A stretch of DNA of 36,096 nucleotides from Dehalobacter sp. 12DCB1 (GCF_004343605.1 NZ_POSF01000017.1:1-36096); one strand, 5' to 3'. Positions 6,235 through 14,522 are shown, counted from the first letter of the stretch. Numbers and translations are program-made. The notes: generated from the sequence alone by a model not told the origin.

Positions 6235-9123
6235 ATGGGAGAAATCAAATCCAAATCATTGGTGATACTCTTATGCTTCCTCGTCAGTTTCTTGACTATG
6301 CCTCAGATTTCTGCCGCTGCCTTGTCCGCTCCGACAAACTTATCCGCTTCTGCACTCGGTCCAAATGAAATTGCGTTAACCTGGACTGCAGTAAGCGGCG
6401 CAGACAAGTACAATGTCTACCGATCAACTTCCCATTCCGGAACCTACACTTTTACTAATTCGGTTACCACAAACCAATATACCGACACCGGTTTGGCCTC
6501 CAATCAAACCTATTACTATAAGATCCAGACTGTCGACAACAATGAAACAAGTTTACTTTCTTCCTATGCCGGCGCCACGACCCTTTCCTCTTTCTCAAGT
6601 CTTTCAGCGAAATCCTCCGGACCAGGGCAAATCTATCTTTCCTGGAATTCAATCAGCGGAATAACCTCTTACACGGTCTACCGCTCAGCTTCGTATTCAG
6701 GGGCCTATACGGAGATTGCCTCGACGTTCTATACCAATTATACGGATGGCAGCCTGACATCAGGCAATACTTACTATTACAAGATCAAAGCTATGGGGAA
6801 TTCCGGCACAGACTATTTTTCCAATATCGTTAATGCAGCCGCCGGCAGTCCAGGATCCTCTTTCATAACCTCCAATCGTTTGTCAGGCAGTGACAGATAT
6901 GAAACATCCGCCCTGATTTCCCAGTATGGCTGGAGTTCTTCCAACTACGCCATCATTGTCAATGGTGAAAATTATCCGGATGCCTTATGCAGCGCTCCGC
7001 TCGCCTCTAAATATAATGCTCCTATTCTGCTGACCTCCAGCGAATCATTAAGCACCAAGACCAGGACCGAACTTTCCCGTCTGCACGTCTCACATGTCTT
7101 TCTTATCGGTGGGGCTTCAGCCATCTCCACAAGTGTGGAACGGGAGATCTATTATATGGGAATATCCATATCCCGGATTGCCGGTTCTGACCGCTATGAT
7201 ACCTCGGCCAGAATTGCCCAGACGCTGGGAAGCTATAACCAGGCAATCATTGCAACGGGTGAAAACTTTGCGGATGCTTTATCTGCCGCTCCTATCGCCG
7301 CGATCAAAGAAATTCCGATCCTGCTTACAGCTAAAAACAGCTTGCCCGGTAACATCCAGCAAGCTCTGCAAAATGTCACCAGCACATATGTTGTTGGCGG
7401 AACCGGTGTCATCAGCACCAGTGTTTTAAATCTTCTTCCTGCGGGGAAAAGGCTGAGTGGTGCTGACCGCTATGAAACCAACCTTAAAATTATCGATGAA
7501 TTTTCAGCTCAACTTAATCTGGCCGCCTGCTGTATCGCAACCGGGCAATCATTTCCCGATGCGCTCGCAGGTTCGGCCTTGGCAGCACAGACAAATTCCC
7601 CCGTTATTTTGGTCAACAGTCTGACCAACACTTCTGTCGGGAATTATATCAATCAAAAAAGTAATCTGATCAGCAAATTGATTGTCTTCGGTGGTACAGC
7701 CGTGATACCGCAAAACGTCGTAAACACCCTTTTAGACGATATTGCTTCTGTCCCGGCTGCTCCGCCAAATCTTACAGCGAAATCGCAAAGTATCAGTCAG
7801 ATCGCGTTATCCTGGCCAACAGTAAACGGTGCCACTTCCTATGCTGTATACCGCGCTTCTTCCTACTATGGGTCTTACTATCAGATTGCAAAAGTTTCCT
7901 CGACTTCGTATATCAATAGTGGACTATCCCCCAACACAACATATTACTATAAGATAAAAGCTACGAACGGTACCGGATCGAGCGCCTTTTCACCTGTTGC
8001 TAGCACCACGACTGCGCTCAGCATCCCGTCTGCCCCGGCAAATCTTACGGCAACACCGAAAAGTACCAGTCAGATCACACTTTCCTGGTCCGCTGTCAGC
8101 GGGGCAGCATCCTATTCCATTTACCGGTCTTCCTCAGCATCAGGACCGTATTCTCTGCTTACGACCATTACCGCTACTTCTTATACCAATAGTGGTCTGA
8201 CAGCCAATACGACTTATTATTATAAGGTGCTGGCCACAAACAGTGTCGGTTCGAGTTCTTATTCTGCCATTGCCAGTGCCAAAACCATTGCTGCCAGCGT
8301 TCCTTCCATTCCTGATAATCTCACTGCTGTGCCAAAGAGCTCAACACAGATTTCCCTATCCTGGTCTTCGGTCAGCGAAGCAGATACTTATTCCATATAC
8401 AGAGCCAATTCAGTATCAGGGACTTACACGCTTATGGCCACGACCACAACCAATGCGTATACAGACAGCAGTCTGACCGCGAGTACTGCCTATTACTACA
8501 AAGTCCTGGCTGTGAACACTGCCGGCAGCAGTGCCTATTCGGCGGTCACCAGTGCCACTACCCTTGCCTCGAGTGTGCCAACTGCTCCAGCAAATCTGAC
8601 TGCTGCAGCGCTAAGCTCTTCGCAGATATCGCTGTCCTGGTCCGCCGTAAGCGGAGACCCGATTTATTCCGTATACCGGTCTCACTCTGCTTCCGGAACT
8701 TATACACGTATCACGACTTTATCTTCAACCTCCTATACCAATACGGGTCTGGATGCAGGAACCACCTATTACTATAAAGTTTTGGCCTCCAACAGCGCCG
8801 GAGATGGCCCTTATTCTTTAACAGCAAATACCATCACATTTCCGTCCGTACCATTAGATCTGACGGCAACAGCCGATAATTCCAGCCAGATTGTTGTGGA
8901 TTGGACTCCGGTCACCGGTGCAAGCTCCTATATCGTTTACAGGGCATCCTCTTCCGAAGGCACCTATAATCCGATAGCGGAAAATGTGGCAGCGCCCCCT
9001 TACACGGATACAGGCTTAGATCCGGAGACAACCTATTATTATAAAATTGTTGCGTTAAACAGCAGCGGCCAGAGCGGTCTATCCGCGAAAGCATCCGCCA
9101 CGACGCAGGCAGCATCACCATAA
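6235..9123 (+). CDS. Secreted surface protein: fibronectin-III domains and three CWB2 cell-wall-binding repeats
   Basis: 962-aa exported protein. The start is ATG 6235, 6 nt after GGGAGGTGA; an in-frame upstream start at 6187 lacks a ribosome binding site and would spoil the signal peptide. The signal sequence is MGEIKSKSLVILLCFLVSFL..., cut near ISAAA. Two fibronectin-III domains follow (about 32-117 and 117-200). Three CWB2 repeats (about 216-502) open with RLSGSDRYETSA, RIAGSDRYDTSA and RLSGADRYETN, and each contains GENYPDAL-type and VIGG-type motifs; such triplets anchor proteins to cell-wall polymers in Clostridia. Five more fibronectin-III domains follow, starting near 508, 598, 688, 779 and 868. 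These are very alike (TYYYKV.A.NS.G.S.YS), which points to recent internal duplication. The wall anchor in the middle is unusual, as it is more often at one end. No enzymatic domain is seen; adhesion or surface coat is inferred. Confidence 0.9.
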   Translation: MGEIKSKSLVILLCFLVSFLTMPQISAAALSAPTNLSASALGPNEIALTWTAVSGADKYNVYRSTSHSGTYTFTNSVTTNQYTDTGLASNQTYYYKIQTVDNNETSLLSSYAGATTLSSFSSLSAKSSGPGQIYLSWNSISGITSYTVYRSASYSGAYTEIASTFYTNYTDGSLTSGNTYYYKIKAMGNSGTDYFSNIVNAAAGSPGSSFITSNRLSGSDRYETSALISQYGWSSSNYAIIVNGENYPDALCSAPLASKYNAPILLTSSESLSTKTRTELSRLHVSHVFLIGGASAISTSVEREIYYMGISISRIAGSDRYDTSARIAQTLGSYNQAIIATGENFADALSAAPIAAIKEIPILLTAKNSLPGNIQQALQNVTSTYVVGGTGVISTSVLNLLPAGKRLSGADRYETNLKIIDEFSAQLNLAACCIATGQSFPDALAGSALAAQTNSPVILVNSLTNTSVGNYINQKSNLISKLIVFGGTAVIPQNVVNTLLDDIASVPAAPPNLTAKSQSISQIALSWPTVNGATSYAVYRASSYYGSYYQIAKVSSTSYINSGLSPNTTYYYKIKATNGTGSSAFSPVASTTTALSIPSAPANLTATPKSTSQITLSWSAVSGAASYSIYRSSSASGPYSLLTTITATSYTNSGLTANTTYYYKVLATNSVGSSSYSAIASAKTIAASVPSIPDNLTAVPKSSTQISLSWSSVSEADTYSIYRANSVSGTYTLMATTTTNAYTDSSLTASTAYYYKVLAVNTAGSSAYSAVTSATTLASSVPTAPANLTAAALSSSQISLSWSAVSGDPIYSVYRSHSASGTYTRITTLSSTSYTNTGLDAGTTYYYKVLASNSAGDGPYSLTANTITFPSVPLDLTATADNSSQIVVDWTPVTGASSYIVYRASSSEGTYNPIAENVAAPPYTDTGLDPETTYYYKIVALNSSGQSGLSAKASATTQAASP

Positions 9124-9179
9124 AAAATCTACACCGCCCTAAAGGGGTCAGGTTACTGACGAACCCCATGATTAAAAAA

Positions 9180-9272
9180 AATGATGGGACTTGCTCCGCC
9201 GCTTCGCGGCTATCACGCCGAGGCGGGTAATCAAAAAGCTTTATCTTGCGATAAAGCTTAAATCTTTTTATA
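9180..9272. repeat. Left copy of a direct repeat flanking the selenium segment
   Basis: 9180-9230 matches 12507-12557 with two mismatches in 51 nt. After an indel, 9236-9272 matches 12609-12644 (hairpin AAGCTTTATC-TTGC-GATAAAGCTT, then an AT-rich stretch) with one extra A. It continues directly into the tRNA-His fragment. The first nucleotides (AATGATGGGACTTG) are themselves a copy of the tRNA-His T-arm/acceptor sequence. The stretch 9124-9179 holds only a GGGGTCAG...CTGAC..CCCC hairpin (9144-9167). Confidence 0.8.
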
Positions 9273-9319
9273 TGGGGTGAATGATGGGACTTGAACCCAC
9301 GAGTGCCGGAGCCACAATC
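9273..9319 (-). pseudogene. 3' fragment of tRNA-His (duplicate attachment-site-like end)
   Basis: 47 nt identical to the 3' part of the intact tRNA-His at 12645-12691: CCA, acceptor 3' strand, T-arm, variable loop, whole anticodon loop with GTG and two bases of the 5' anticodon stem. Identity ends at 9319. The 5' half (D-arm and acceptor 5' strand) is absent, so it cannot be a working tRNA. This is the pattern left when DNA inserts into the 3' half of a tRNA gene. Confidence 0.85.
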
Positions 9320-9523
9320 ACTCTGTGACTGCCGCGATACCACAAGCCATAATCCATGCGTGCTTGCGGGCTTTTACCTTTGAAAAAACACCGTTTCTCA
9401 TGCTGTATTTGATTTCTTAACCTACCTGGATTTTAACCAATTATTTTACAGAATACAAGTAATTAATTTTTATAATTAGTATTTATTATAACTATACTTG
9501 GGTTAGAAACAAACTATAAGCAA
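9320..9523. other. Intergenic stretch without recognised gene
   Basis: AT-rich sequence between the tRNA-His fragment and the DUF3343 gene. I see no open frame with a ribosome binding site, no tRNA 5' half belonging to the fragment, and no clear terminator for the operon ending at 9524. Confidence 0.5.
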
Positions 9524-9772
9524 TTATGCTCCTTTAGCCTTATATACCTGCCGGTACCCGGTTGTTTCAATGCAGACTATTTGTTCAATCTCTTCATCCG
9601 GATTTTCCGGTGCAACAAAGTCCCGGTGATCTTCATACTTGACGCAGCTGCCGCAAGAAGAGCTGAGACTTCTGGGAACAGGCATTACGACCGCATGAAG
9701 GTTATTGGCTATACACTTTTTTTTAAAGCGCATCGCGCCATAATGCGAATAAAAGGTTGCGATGTATTCCAT
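9524..9772 (-). CDS. DUF3343 protein, putative selenium/sulfur carrier
   Basis: 82-aa protein of the DUF3343 type (MEYIATFYSHYGAMRFKKKC..., then VPRSLSSSCGSCVKYE). The family is small, has conserved cysteines (here a CGSC motif near residue 40) and occurs next to yedE, yedF and cysteine desulfurase genes in selenium-using anaerobes. It is therefore thought to handle reactive selenium or sulfur; no reaction is proven. It is the last gene of the yedE-tusA-DUF3343 run, 34 bp after the tusA-like gene. ATG 9772 follows GAAGGGGA at 9 nt. Confidence 0.8.
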   Translation of the reverse strand: MEYIATFYSHYGAMRFKKKCIANNLHAVVMPVPRSLSSSCGSCVKYEDHRDFVAPENPDEEIEQIVCIETTGYRQVYKAKGA

Positions 9773-9806
9773 AAGTGGATTCCCCTTCGATGTTTGTGCT
9801 GCATTA

Positions 9807-10010
9807 TTATTTTTTTGTTATTTTCAATGTAAAGATCCTATTTTCTTCAGTATAATCACTATGATATCCTGCAACTCTCGCAAAACGTGAGACATTTTCC
9901 AAAGAGGTACGGTTGTCAAGCAGTATGGTATATTCATCCTCGTTGGAAGCCATTGCTTTCTTGATCATGATAACAGGCTCTGGACATGAACGGCCTCTTG
10001 CATCGAGCAT
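9807..10010 (-). CDS. TusA/YedF-like sulfurtransferase carrier
   Basis: 67-aa TusA (SirA) fold protein. It opens MLDARGRSCPEPVIMIKKAM with the family CPxP motif (Cys about residue 9), the persulfide or selenide-carrying cysteine. The strand-rich C-terminus reads YTILLDNRTSLENVSRFARVAGY. In selenium gene clusters the longer YedF has this domain plus a C-terminal DsrE-like domain. Here only the TusA domain is present, and the DUF3343 protein next door may replace the missing part. ATG 10010 has GAGAGGAG 7 nt upstream. It lies 60 bp after yedE, in the same operon. Confidence 0.88.
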   Translation of the reverse strand: MLDARGRSCPEPVIMIKKAMASNEDEYTILLDNRTSLENVSRFARVAGYHSDYTEENRIFTLKITKK

Positions 10011-10070
10011 GTCAATTCTCCTCTCAATGTAATGTAATTTTTTACATTTGAATAAATATCAAAGCGTATG

Positions 10071-11147
10071 TCAATTATTCACAGTTGCAGCGGCCTTCCG
10101 GGTGTTGACCACAGCGATTATCAGCATGACAACCAAACCAATAGCGACCGCGATCATGCCGTTGGTCGTAGGTCCTTTAGCTGAAGAAGCTAAAGAAAAA
10201 TTGTGCGCAAAGGCTGCGCCGGCAAATAGCCCAATCACTGTAATAACGGAGTCCGTATTGCCTTCGCCGGCAAGAATCATTTGCCGAAGCGGACAGCCTC
10301 CAAGGAGTGTCGAGCCAAAACCAACCGTAAGCATACCGAGAAAATTCCATAAACCGTCCGTATGGGCAATGGGTTGATTGGCAAATCCCACGGATAAGTT
10401 ACCGGTAGCGGTATTCATAACAAAAGCAGATGCCAGGATAGCCAGAAAACCAAGCAACAATTTCCATTCTCTAAATAATACTAGATCCCGAATGCCGCCA
10501 ACCATGCAAAGTCGGGTTCTTTGCGCTAAGATACCGACAAGGATACCCGCAGCTAGAGAAATTGCGATCGCGGCATGTTTGGCTCCGGGACCGGCTCCTG
10601 CTTCCGTAAAATAAATAAAGGCAGGCGCTGCCAAGAGTAAAGAAAGAAACACAATTTGTATCACCGGGAATATGACTCCCTCAATTTTCGGAAGACTATA
10701 GGTTCTTTTTAATGTATAGCCCCTGTTAAGGAAGAATATCCCTGCTAAAATGCCACAGATGAATCCAACCAAGCCAACGAGAGCATTTAAGTCTCCGCCG
10801 GCAAGTCGTAGAATCATCCGGAAGGGGCATCCCAGGAACATCAGCGCTCCGATCATAACAAAAAATCCAAGAATAAACCGCGTTAAAGGGGAAGAACCAC
10901 CTCGCGGTGAGAATTCTTTTTTACTTAAAGCCATCAGACAGGATCCCAAAACCAAACCAATAATTTCCGGTCGTATGTATTGGACGGCAGTGGCCCGATG
11001 CAAACCCAGCGCACCTGCCGTGTCGCGGACAAAGCAGGCAATACAAAAGCCCATATTGGCTGGATTGCCTAGAAGCACCAGTGTGACAGAAATAATACCA
11101 ATGATAATTCCAGCGATAACAATTACAATCTTTTCGTTTTTGATCAC
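10071..11147 (-). CDS. yedE: YedE-family putative selenium transporter
   Basis: 358-aa polytopic inner-membrane protein of the YeeE/YedE (DUF395) family, in the subgroup linked to selenium metabolism. It has two homologous halves with about nine or ten membrane segments. Cysteine-bearing motifs typical of the family are GFCIACFVRDTAGALG, GCPFRMILRLAGGDLNALVG, RLCMVGGIRDLVLF and GCPLRQMILAGEGNTDS. The presumed substrate is a reduced or inorganic selenium (or thiosulfate-like sulfur) species. That it works with the carrier proteins downstream is an inference from gene linkage. The start is GTG 11147, 9 nt after AAGGAGGT. It is first in a three-gene operon and divergent from the cysteine desulfurase gene, with 202 AT-rich bp between. 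Confidence 0.9.
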   Translation of the reverse strand: MIKNEKIVIVIAGIIIGIISVTLVLLGNPANMGFCIACFVRDTAGALGLHRATAVQYIRPEIIGLVLGSCLMALSKKEFSPRGGSSPLTRFILGFFVMIGALMFLGCPFRMILRLAGGDLNALVGLVGFICGILAGIFFLNRGYTLKRTYSLPKIEGVIFPVIQIVFLSLLLAAPAFIYFTEAGAGPGAKHAAIAISLAAGILVGILAQRTRLCMVGGIRDLVLFREWKLLLGFLAILASAFVMNTATGNLSVGFANQPIAHTDGLWNFLGMLTVGFGSTLLGGCPLRQMILAGEGNTDSVITVIGLFAGAAFAHNFSLASSAKGPTTNGMIAVAIGLVVMLIIAVVNTRKAAATVNN

Positions 11148-11349
11148 TCTTCAATGACCTCCTTCTGTAATATCATTATTTAGACATTATGTGTCTAACA
11201 TATGGAGATAATATTACCATAATAGGTTTATAAAAAAAAATTGAAATTTTCAATAATAAAAGTCTTTATGAATAGATTATTCCAATATATTAACGCAACA
11301 AAATTGAGCTATAATATAAGCTGAATAACATCAGTTAGAAAGGGAAAAA

Positions 11350-12507
11350 ATGAATCTCACCAAAATATATTTTGATAATGCTTGTACAACTTTTCCTAAA
11401 CCAGCTTCAGTTTCTGCTGCAGTAGTGCACTACATGCAGAGTATCGGTGCAAATATCAGTCGGGGTGGCTACGAAAGTGCCTATACAGCGGATGAAATTG
11501 TGATTGAAACCAGAGAACTCATTTGTGAGTTATTCAATTACCCCAACTGTAAAAACGTTATTTTCACTCCAAATATCACAACTAGTTTAAATATGATCTT
11601 AAAAGGCTTCTTGCATAATGGCGATCATGTGCTTGTTTCAGCAATGGAACATAACGCGGTCATGCGGCCTTTGATCCAGCTTCAAACTTCCGGAGTAGAA
11701 TTTGACAGGATTCCCTGTACTGAGGATGGAGAGTTATTGTTCGAAGAAGTACCCAGGCTGCTCAGGCCGAACACTAAAGCGATCGTCATGACCCACGCTT
11801 CCAACGTTTGCGGGACACTTCTTCCTATTCAGAAAGTAGGCAGTTTTTGCAAAGAACAGGGGTTGGCTTTTATTATTGATAGTGCCCAGACGGCTGGAGT
11901 TATTCCAATCGATATGCAAGCAATGGGTATTGATGTCCTCGCTTTTACCGGACACAAGGGTTTACTGGGACCGCAGGGGATCGGCGGCTTTATCACGACA
12001 GAAGCTATGTTTCCGTTAATAAACCCCCTTATCAGCGGCGGAACGGGGAGTTTATCCCATACAGAGGAAGTACCAGGCTTCATGCCGGACCGATTTGAAG
12101 CAGGCACGATGAATCTTCCGGGAATTTTCGGACTTCATGCAGCTTTGCGGTATCTATTGGAAACAGGCATTGATAAGATTCGAGAAAAAGAACTCGAATT
12201 GACCGCCCGTTTTTTGAAAAAGCTGAAATCATTACCGGATATTCGGATTATTGGGAGGCCGGATATAATCAATCGCACAGCGGTTGTATCCATCCAGACC
12301 ACCAAACGCGATCTTGCCGAGATTTCGTTTGAACTTGACAATCGCTATGGCGTGATGACAAGGGTAGGTTTGCATTGCGCTCCAAATGCTCATAAAACAT
12401 TGAAAACTTATCCAACCGGAACTCTACGCTTCTCATTTGGGCACTATAATACCAACAAGGAAGTGGATTATTCAATTGAAGCCATTAGGAGAATTACTGA
12501 TGGGTGA
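11350..12507 (+). CDS. Cysteine desulfurase-family PLP enzyme (selenium-cluster type)
   Basis: 385-aa class V aminotransferase fold enzyme, related to SufS/CsdB, which takes sulfur from cysteine or selenium from selenocysteine. It opens [16 protein letters not shown] contacts are visible ([24 protein letters not shown]) and the Schiff-base lysine is K203 in [11 protein letters not shown]. The active-site cysteine is C343 in [14 protein letters not shown], the loop typical of the cysteine desulfurase subfamily that co-occurs with yedE and DUF3343. ATG 11350 follows AGAAAGGG; a TATAAT at 11310-11315 is the likely -10. Its TGA stop (12505-12507) lies inside the tRNA-His-derived repeat that borders the segment, so the 3' end of the gene abuts the boundary. 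Confidence 0.9.
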   Translation: MNLTKIYFDNACTTFPKPASVSAAVVHYMQSIGANISRGGYESAYTADEIVIETRELICELFNYPNCKNVIFTPNITTSLNMILKGFLHNGDHVLVSAMEHNAVMRPLIQLQTSGVEFDRIPCTEDGELLFEEVPRLLRPNTKAIVMTHASNVCGTLLPIQKVGSFCKEQGLAFIIDSAQTAGVIPIDMQAMGIDVLAFTGHKGLLGPQGIGGFITTEAMFPLINPLISGGTGSLSHTEEVPGFMPDRFEAGTMNLPGIFGLHAALRYLLETGIDKIREKELELTARFLKKLKSLPDIRIIGRPDIINRTAVVSIQTTKRDLAEISFELDNRYGVMTRVGLHCAPNAHKTLKTYPTGTLRFSFGHYNTNKEVDYSIEAIRRITDG

Positions 12508-12644
12508 ATGATGGGACTTGCTCCGTCGCTTCGCGGCTATCACGCCGGGGCGGGTAAATGCTTCCATAGGTCGCATTTCCTGTTCAAGTCCCATCATTCC
12601 TAATAATAAAGCTTTATCTTGCGATAAAGCTTAATCTTTTTATA
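12502..12644. repeat. Right copy of the direct repeat, with tRNA-derived inverted ends
   Basis: GGGTGAATGATGGGACTTG (12502-12520) copies the complement of the tRNA-His T-arm/acceptor end. The same 15 nt return inverted at 12585-12599 (CAAGTCCCATCATTC). So 12506-12599 is a 94-bp unit with perfect 15-bp inverted ends, a GC-rich core and an AAATGC/GCATTT hairpin. The first 51 nt match the left copy at 9180. The hairpin at 12609-12632 and AT-rich link to tRNA-His follow. MITE-like in form; no transposase is seen. Confidence 0.75.
12609..12632 (-). terminator. Hairpin after tRNA-His, probable operon terminator
   Basis: Perfect 10-bp stem AAGCTTTATC/GATAAAGCTT with a 4-nt loop, 13 nt past the CCA of tRNA-His. 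On the minus strand it is followed by TATTATTA, a weak T tract. The same hairpin at 9236-9259 is followed by a run of T. Confidence 0.55.
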
Positions 12645-12721
12645 TGGGGTGAATGATGGGACTTGAACCCACGAGTGCCGGAGCCACAATCCGGTGCGTT
12701 AACCACTTCGCCACATCCACC
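12645..12721 (-). tRNA. tRNA-His (anticodon GTG)
   Basis: 77 nt including the family's extra G(-1):C73 pair, acceptor GGTGGATG/CATTCACC, anticodon loop TTGTGGC (GTG), T-arm and encoded CCA. Third in the Pro-Arg-His operon. Its 3' 47 nt are duplicated at 9273-9319. Confidence 0.97.
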
Positions 12722-12766
12722 ATGAATATTTTTTTGTTTTTGAGAAATACACTTTTAAATGAAAAA

Positions 12767-12843
12767 TGGTGCGCCTGGAGAGATTCGAACCCCCGACAAC
12801 CTGCTTAGAAGGCAGATGCTCTATCCGGCTGAGCTACAGGCGC
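12767..12843 (-). tRNA. tRNA-Arg (anticodon TCT)
   Basis: 77 nt. Acceptor GCGCCTG/CAGGCGC, D-arm AGCTCAGCCGGAT, anticodon loop CTTCTAA (TCT, reads AGA), T-arm GGGTTCGAATCTC, discriminator A and encoded CCA. Second of three tRNAs in the operon. Confidence 0.97.
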
Positions 12844-12870
12844 ATGTTTTAATCACTGCAGCATTGATTA

Positions 12871-12947
12871 TGGTCGGGGCAGAGGGATTTGAACCCCCGG
12901 CCTCCTGCTCCCAAGGCAGGCGCGCTACCAAACTGCGCTATACCCCG
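12871..12947 (-). tRNA. tRNA-Pro (anticodon TGG)
   Basis: 77 nt. Acceptor CGGGGTA/TGCCCCG, the typical tRNA-Pro C1-G72 pair, anticodon loop CTTGGGA (TGG), T-arm and encoded CCA. First of the Pro-Arg-His operon. Confidence 0.97.
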
Positions 12948-12968
12948 CCGCTTTTTGTGACAATGAAT

Positions 12969-12997
12969 AGTATATCCCAAGAGAAAAAACTAGTCAA
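12969..12997 (-). promoter_or_regulatory. Sigma-A promoter of the tRNA-Pro-Arg-His operon
   Basis: Minus strand TTGACT (12997-12992), 17-nt spacer, TATACT (12974-12969). The -10 is 22 bp from the tRNA-Pro 5' end. Confidence 0.85.
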
Positions 12998-13088
12998 GAA
13001 ACATTTTAATTTTATGCATTTCAAATTTCTTCAAATTTCTATTGATCTTTTTATACCTCAGATTGTCATTTTACTATCAAAATAACGA

Positions 13089-13688
13089 TCAAAATGATTT
13101 CATTAATGCTGTCAGCAATGGAACTGCTTTTGCAAAAGCCCGGGCTCTGTGGCTGAGACAATTTTTTTCATCCAGACTAAGCTCCGCCATCGTTTTCTGG
13201 AGGTCAGGCAGGTAAAACACAGGGTCATAACCGAACCCACCGGTTCCAATTCTCTCGGTCAGTATTCTTCCTTCAACCGATCCCTCCGTCAAATATTCCT
13301 GGCCGTCAGGACAGATGATCGCCAGTGCACAGCGGAAGCGGGCAGTCCTGTTTTCCTCAGGTACGCCTTCCAGGTCTGTCAGAAGTTTTTCTATATTATG
13401 CTCATCATTTTTCGGTTCCCCGGCATAGCGTGCCGAAAAAATGCCGGGTGCTCCCGCCAGAGCATCCACTTCAAGCCCTGAATCGTCTGCCAGCGTAATC
13501 ATTTTTCCCGCGGCGCAGGCAGCCCGCGCCTTAATAAAAGCATTTTCGGCAAATGTACTGCCAGACTCTTCAACCTCCTGATAATCCGGAAGATCGCTTA
13601 ACGACAGAATTTCGATTTTTTCGTCGTTAAGCAATTCCTCCAGTTCCATTACTTTGCCCTTATTCATTGTCGCAAGCAAGACCTGCAT
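13089..13688 (-). CDS. rdgB: XTP/dITP diphosphatase (RdgB/HAM1)
   Basis: 199-aa HAM1-family nucleoside triphosphate pyrophosphatase that removes non-canonical purine nucleotides (dITP, XTP). Visible blocks are LLATMNKGKVMELEELL (substrate loop), GSTFAENAFIKARAA, LADDSGLEVDALAGAPGIFSARYAG (catalytic Asp within DDSGL) and GTGGFGYDPVFYLP. The length matches the family. ATG 13688 follows AAGGAGGT. It is cotranscribed with rph 20 bp upstream, a common pairing in Firmicutes. Confidence 0.96.
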   Translation of the reverse strand: MQVLLATMNKGKVMELEELLNDEKIEILSLSDLPDYQEVEESGSTFAENAFIKARAACAAGKMITLADDSGLEVDALAGAPGIFSARYAGEPKNDEHNIEKLLTDLEGVPEENRTARFRCALAIICPDGQEYLTEGSVEGRILTERIGTGGFGYDPVFYLPDLQKTMAELSLDEKNCLSHRARAFAKAVPLLTALMKSF

Positions 13689-13708
13689 CCTTACAAACCT
13701 CCTTCGGA

Positions 13709-14443
13709 CTATGCTACCGGAAGCTCTTTGGCCAGCGCTTCCTTCTGCAAAGCGCTGAGTTTTTGAATACCCGATTCCCCGAGGTTTAAGAATGCATTCA
13801 GATCCTCTTGGTCAAACGGCTGACCTTCTGCAGTACCCTGAATCTCTACAAAACGCCCCGAACCGGTCATCACAATATTCATATCGACTTCGGCTTTGGA
13901 ATCCTCCTCATAGGCAAGATCGGCTACAGGTATCCCATCTACTTTGCCTACAGAAATGGCCGCAATACTGTCTATTAAAGGGTCCTGCTTAATCAATTGA
14001 TTTTTGAGCAGGTAGTTTACAGCATCAGCCAGGGCAACATAAGCACCCGTAATCGAAGCTGTCCTGGTCCCGCCGTCTGCCTGAAGGACATCACAATCCA
14101 GCCAGATGGTCCTTTCTCCAAGTCTACTCAGATCGACAATGGAACGCAGCGCCCTGCCGATCAACCGCTGAATCTCCATTGTCCTTCCGCCCAATTTTCC
14201 CTTGGAAGCCTCACGCTGATTGCGCACGGCCGTCGCCCTCGGAAGCATAGAGTATTCCGCTGTAACCCAGCCGCTGCCGGTCCCCTTTTTAAATGGCGGT
14301 ACTTTATCTTCAACAGTAGCCGTACAAATCACCCTGGTTTTCCCGACCTCAATCAGGACGGAGCCTTCGGGAAGGTCCGTAAACTTCCTGGTAATCTTCA
14401 CAGGTCGGATTTCATCGGGTTGTCTTCCATCAAATCTTAGCAT
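13709..14443 (-). CDS. rph: Ribonuclease PH
   Basis: Phosphorolytic 3'-5' exoribonuclease that trims tRNA 3' ends. The sequence starts [19 protein letters not shown], the canonical N-terminus. It contains [35 protein letters not shown], the RNase PH signature [36 protein letters not shown], and [17 protein letters not shown] with metal-binding aspartates. I use ATG 14443, preceded by AGAAAGGAAG. An in-frame start at 14491 would add 16 residues not found in the family. It is followed by rdgB; DUF1461 lies 80 bp upstream. Confidence 0.96.
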   Translation of the reverse strand: MLRFDGRQPDEIRPVKITRKFTDLPEGSVLIEVGKTRVICTATVEDKVPPFKKGTGSGWVTAEYSMLPRATAVRNQREASKGKLGGRTMEIQRLIGRALRSIVDLSRLGERTIWLDCDVLQADGGTRTASITGAYVALADAVNYLLKNQLIKQDPLIDSIAAISVGKVDGIPVADLAYEEDSKAEVDMNIVMTGSGRFVEIQGTAEGQPFDQEDLNAFLNLGESGIQKLSALQKEALAKELPVA

Positions 14444-14522
14444 ATTATCAAGCTTCCTTTCTGTTCTTAAAAAATTATTAATATTTATCAATTGTATAAC
14501 CGGTTATCAAGCTCAACGGTAC

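Noticed and set aside
7094..8476. Alternative + strand frames inside the surface-protein gene
   Set aside because: They arise from the biased, repetitive FN3/CWB2 coding sequence and lack ribosome binding sites.
8912..9343. Minus-strand open frame across the end of the surface-protein gene and the tRNA-His fragment
   Set aside because: Composition is that of a shadow of the FN3 coding repeats plus tRNA sequence; no ribosome binding site.
9524..12507. In-frame selenocysteine (TGA) readthrough in the selenium genes
   Set aside because: All four frames end at family-typical lengths with no conserved sequence after the stop, so no selenoprotein is suggested here.
12759..13085. Open frame reading through tRNA-Arg and tRNA-Pro on the + strand
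   Set aside because: Antisense of two intact tRNAs; the typical misleading peptide seen over tRNA genes.
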